Shown here one piece after another: positions 6,780 through 8,128 of a stretch of DNA of 8,128 nucleotides. The notes beneath the pieces were generated by a model, which was given only the letters and a program-made list of their open reading frames with translations, made no database searches and was not told the DNA's origin. Position numbers and translations under genes: made by a program. The stretch's first letter is position 1, and each line of letters starts with the position of its first letter. The stretch is from Candidatus Hydrogenedentota bacterium (GTDB lineage Bacteria > Hydrogenedentota > Hydrogenedentia > Hydrogenedentales > CAITNO01), in the NCBI GenBank assembly GCA_903822375.1, contig CAIJOU010000298.1:1-8128 (forward strand), written 5' to 3'.

Positions 6780-6960
6780 GTATTCATTTGGCGTTTTCCC
6801 AAGAATAGTCGAGTGAATCCATGAACTCACCTAGCTGCACGGACCATTGGACGCTTTGCACGGGGTGCAGCATGGTTTCTTTGCCGTTTTCTCCCCGTTG
6901 GACCGGCCGACAGGGCTCGGCGGGGTCGTTCTTGTGGTGACTTCATGCCACTTGGACCGC

Positions 6961-7001
6961 AATAGAACCGCCCCCCGGCTGCGAACCAGCCGGGGGGCGG
7001 T
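6961..7001 (-). terminator. Strong hairpin terminator of the Gfo/Idh oxidoreductase gene
   Basis: ACCGCCCCCCGGCT (6967-6980) and AGCCGGGGGGCGGT (6988-7001) form a perfect 14-bp, almost all-GC stem with a 7-base loop, starting 21 bases after the stop codon at 7023. The tail on the minus strand is TCTATT, a short T-rich tract. The stem is unmistakable; the weak T run slightly lowers certainty that it acts by the intrinsic mechanism. Confidence 0.75.
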
Positions 7002-7022
7002 GATGAGGCGATTGGGCGCGGA

Positions 7023-8128
7023 TTAACCCTTGAATTTCTTGCCGGGGACGGGGATGGGGCCGATCGGATAGGCCTTGTCGAAGTCGAGAACTTCGGGAAC
7101 GAGGCTAAGGTCGCTGTTGAGGGCCTTGTCCCAGGTCAGTTCCTCGCCGGTGTAGGCGGCCATGCGGCCCATGATGGCGGTCATGGTGCTTTCGGCGCAG
7201 GAAACCAGCTGGTTCACATAGGGGGCCTCGCCGCGGATGGCCGCGAACAGGTCTATGTGCTCCTGCACGTAGGGGTCGATGCCGGCTTCGCCCATGTCCT
7301 GGCAGTTGCTCTTGCCGGTGGTGCCGACCACATGCTCGGAAACGTCGTTGGCGCAGTCGTTCAGGTGGCGGGACATGCTCAGCACATGCACGTCTCCCGG
7401 ATAGGTGTAGTCACAGGAGAAGTTGTCCCAAATGTCGCCGAAACGCTCTTCGGCCGGCTTCCAGCAGCGGCCGCCGGACGCGGTGACCTTCTCGGGATGG
7501 CCGCCGAGCACCCAGTTCATGATGTCGAGGTTGTGGACGTGCTGCTCGACGATGTTGTCACCGCAGGTCCAGCACTGGTTGTACCAGTTGCGCAGGCGGT
7601 ATTCGAGGTCGGACCAGCCTTCCTTGCGCAGGTGGCTGAAGGGCAGGCCGCCGTTCCAATAGGCGCGGCCGGCCAGGATCTGGCCGATCTTGCCGTCCTG
7701 GATCTGCTTGATGGTGTCGATGTAGACCTTCTGGTGGCGGCGCTGCAGGCCGGTGACGACGCACTGCTTGTTGGCCTCCGCCTTCGCGGCGGCGGCAAGG
7801 ATGCGGCGGATGCCGGTCGGGTCGACGGCCAGCGGCTTCTCGGTGAAGAGGTGCTTGCCGGAGTTGATGATCGCCTCGACGTGCATCGGGCGGGCGTAGG
7901 GCGGTGTGGCGTGGATGACCACGTCGACGTCGGTCTTGAGCAGCTTCTGGTAGGCGTCCAGACCGACAAACTGCATTTCCGGCTTCACATCCACCTTGGC
8001 CCAAATCTTGTCGCCGGCCTTTTCGAGGTTCTTCAGGCATCCCTTGAGCCGGTCATCGAACACATCGGCCAGGGCCACCAGCTTGACGTTGTCCACACCC
8101 GTGAGGCAATTGACCGCCGCGCCCGTGC
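7023..8128 (-). CDS. Gfo/Idh/MocA family NAD(P)-dependent oxidoreductase; N-terminus beyond window
   Basis: Predicted sugar or cyclitol dehydrogenase binding NAD(P) in an N-terminal Rossmann domain; the substrate cannot be read from sequence. The frame stays open to the window edge. A GTG at 8096 is not the start, because upstream codons encode TGAAVNCL, the end of the usual Rossmann glycine motif (GxGxxG), so only the first few residues, or residues plus an export signal, are missing. 367 residues are visible. Landmarks: LVALADVF with the acidic residue after beta-2 (about 8066-8090), HATPPYARPMHVEAI (about 7866-7910), the hallmark EKP (7833-7841), QRRHQKVY, the YWNGG strand, and EQHVHNLDIMNW around 7512-7547, the position of the catalytic Asp/His segment in this family, here with Glu-Gln-His. 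The C-terminal half keeps the cysteine-rich WYNQCWTCGDN and ends IPVPGKKFKG. Similar proteins in Planctomycetota and relatives often carry a Tat signal; whether this one does is off-window. A strong terminator follows. Confidence 0.92.
   Translation of the reverse strand, partial: TGAAVNCLTGVDNVKLVALADVFDDRLKGCLKNLEKAGDKIWAKVDVKPEMQFVGLDAYQKLLKTDVDVVIHATPPYARPMHVEAIINSGKHLFTEKPLAVDPTGIRRILAAAAKAEANKQCVVTGLQRRHQKVYIDTIKQIQDGKIGQILAGRAYWNGGLPFSHLRKEGWSDLEYRLRNWYNQCWTCGDNIVEQHVHNLDIMNWVLGGHPEKVTASGGRCWKPAEERFGDIWDNFSCDYTYPGDVHVLSMSRHLNDCANDVSEHVVGTTGKSNCQDMGEAGIDPYVQEHIDLFAAIRGEAPYVNQLVSCAESTMTAIMGRMAAYTGEELTWDKALNSDLSLVPEVLDFDKAYPIGPIPVPGKKFKG

Larger units (their letters stand above)
6646..7022. 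other. Gene-free stretch upstream of the lipoprotein gene
   Basis: These 377 bases contain the oxidoreductase terminator (6961-7001), the lipoprotein promoter-like pair (6752-6779) and a 6-bp hairpin CGGGAG/CTCCCG (6669-6684) just 5' of the lipoprotein ribosome binding site. They also hold a 7-bp inverted repeat GCTGCAC/GTGCAGC with a 24-base loop (6834-6871). I see no believable gene: a 39-codon plus-strand frame from 6821 has no good ribosome binding site and an unremarkable translation. Confidence 0.6.

Noticed and set aside
6821..6940. Plus-strand 39-codon open frame with several cysteines
   Set aside because: No ribosome binding site at the right distance, no promoter, and no recognisable signal or membrane segment. 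It is probably a chance frame.
8094..8096. GTG as start of the Gfo/Idh oxidoreductase
   Set aside because: Codons upstream continue the frame and encode TGAAVNCL, part of the Rossmann nucleotide-binding loop, so the real start is beyond the window.
1..8128. CRISPR array, tRNA or rRNA genes, insertion sequence, defence or toxin-antitoxin cassette
   Set aside because: No regularly spaced direct repeats, cloverleaf, rRNA-like segment, transposase motif or small paired ORFs were seen on either strand.

Overview
All supported genes in this window lie on the minus strand. The DNA is GC-rich (by eye, a little above 60%), which produces many long but spurious open frames on the plus strand. The gene mix is a fused pyruvate:ferredoxin oxidoreductase, a secreted alpha-L-fucosidase-like GH29 enzyme, a Gfo/Idh/MocA oxidoreductase of the type abundant in polysaccharide degraders, a glycosyltransferase and a glycine-zipper lipoprotein. 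This suggests a Gram-negative, at least facultatively anaerobic, glycan-degrading bacterium. Planctomycetota, Lentisphaerota or Hydrogenedentota-type lineages would fit. The phylum is an inference from gene content; no marker gene is present.

Layout in the direction of transcription, from high to low coordinates: a Gfo/Idh/MocA oxidoreductase missing its N-terminal tip (8128-7023) ends at a perfect 14-bp-stem hairpin (7001-6967). Next comes a gene-free stretch with a promoter-like pair (6779-6752), then a double glycine-zipper lipoprotein (6645-6046) closed by a clear intrinsic terminator (about 6020-5975). A spacer with a compact double-hairpin repeat (5839-5798) precedes a GT-B glycosyltransferase (5758-4691). 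Sixty-eight bases later, after a small hairpin, comes the secreted GH29 enzyme (4622-3303). A weak terminator and a promoter-like pair separate it from pyruvate:ferredoxin oxidoreductase, whose first 1000 codons fill 3000-1; the gene runs off the window.

Functionally these look like three or four separate transcription units rather than one pathway. The glycosyltransferase and fucosidase could be co-transcribed and both act on glycans, but one would build and the other degrade, so a shared pathway is not shown. The oxidoreductase may act on sugars released by such enzymes. Pyruvate:ferredoxin oxidoreductase is central anaerobic carbon metabolism.

I found no CRISPR array, tRNA, rRNA, transposase, toxin-antitoxin pair or recognisable defence cassette. 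The least explained items are the lipoprotein's C-terminal domain, the double-hairpin repeat, and non-consensus residues in the GH29 enzyme and the glycosyltransferase.
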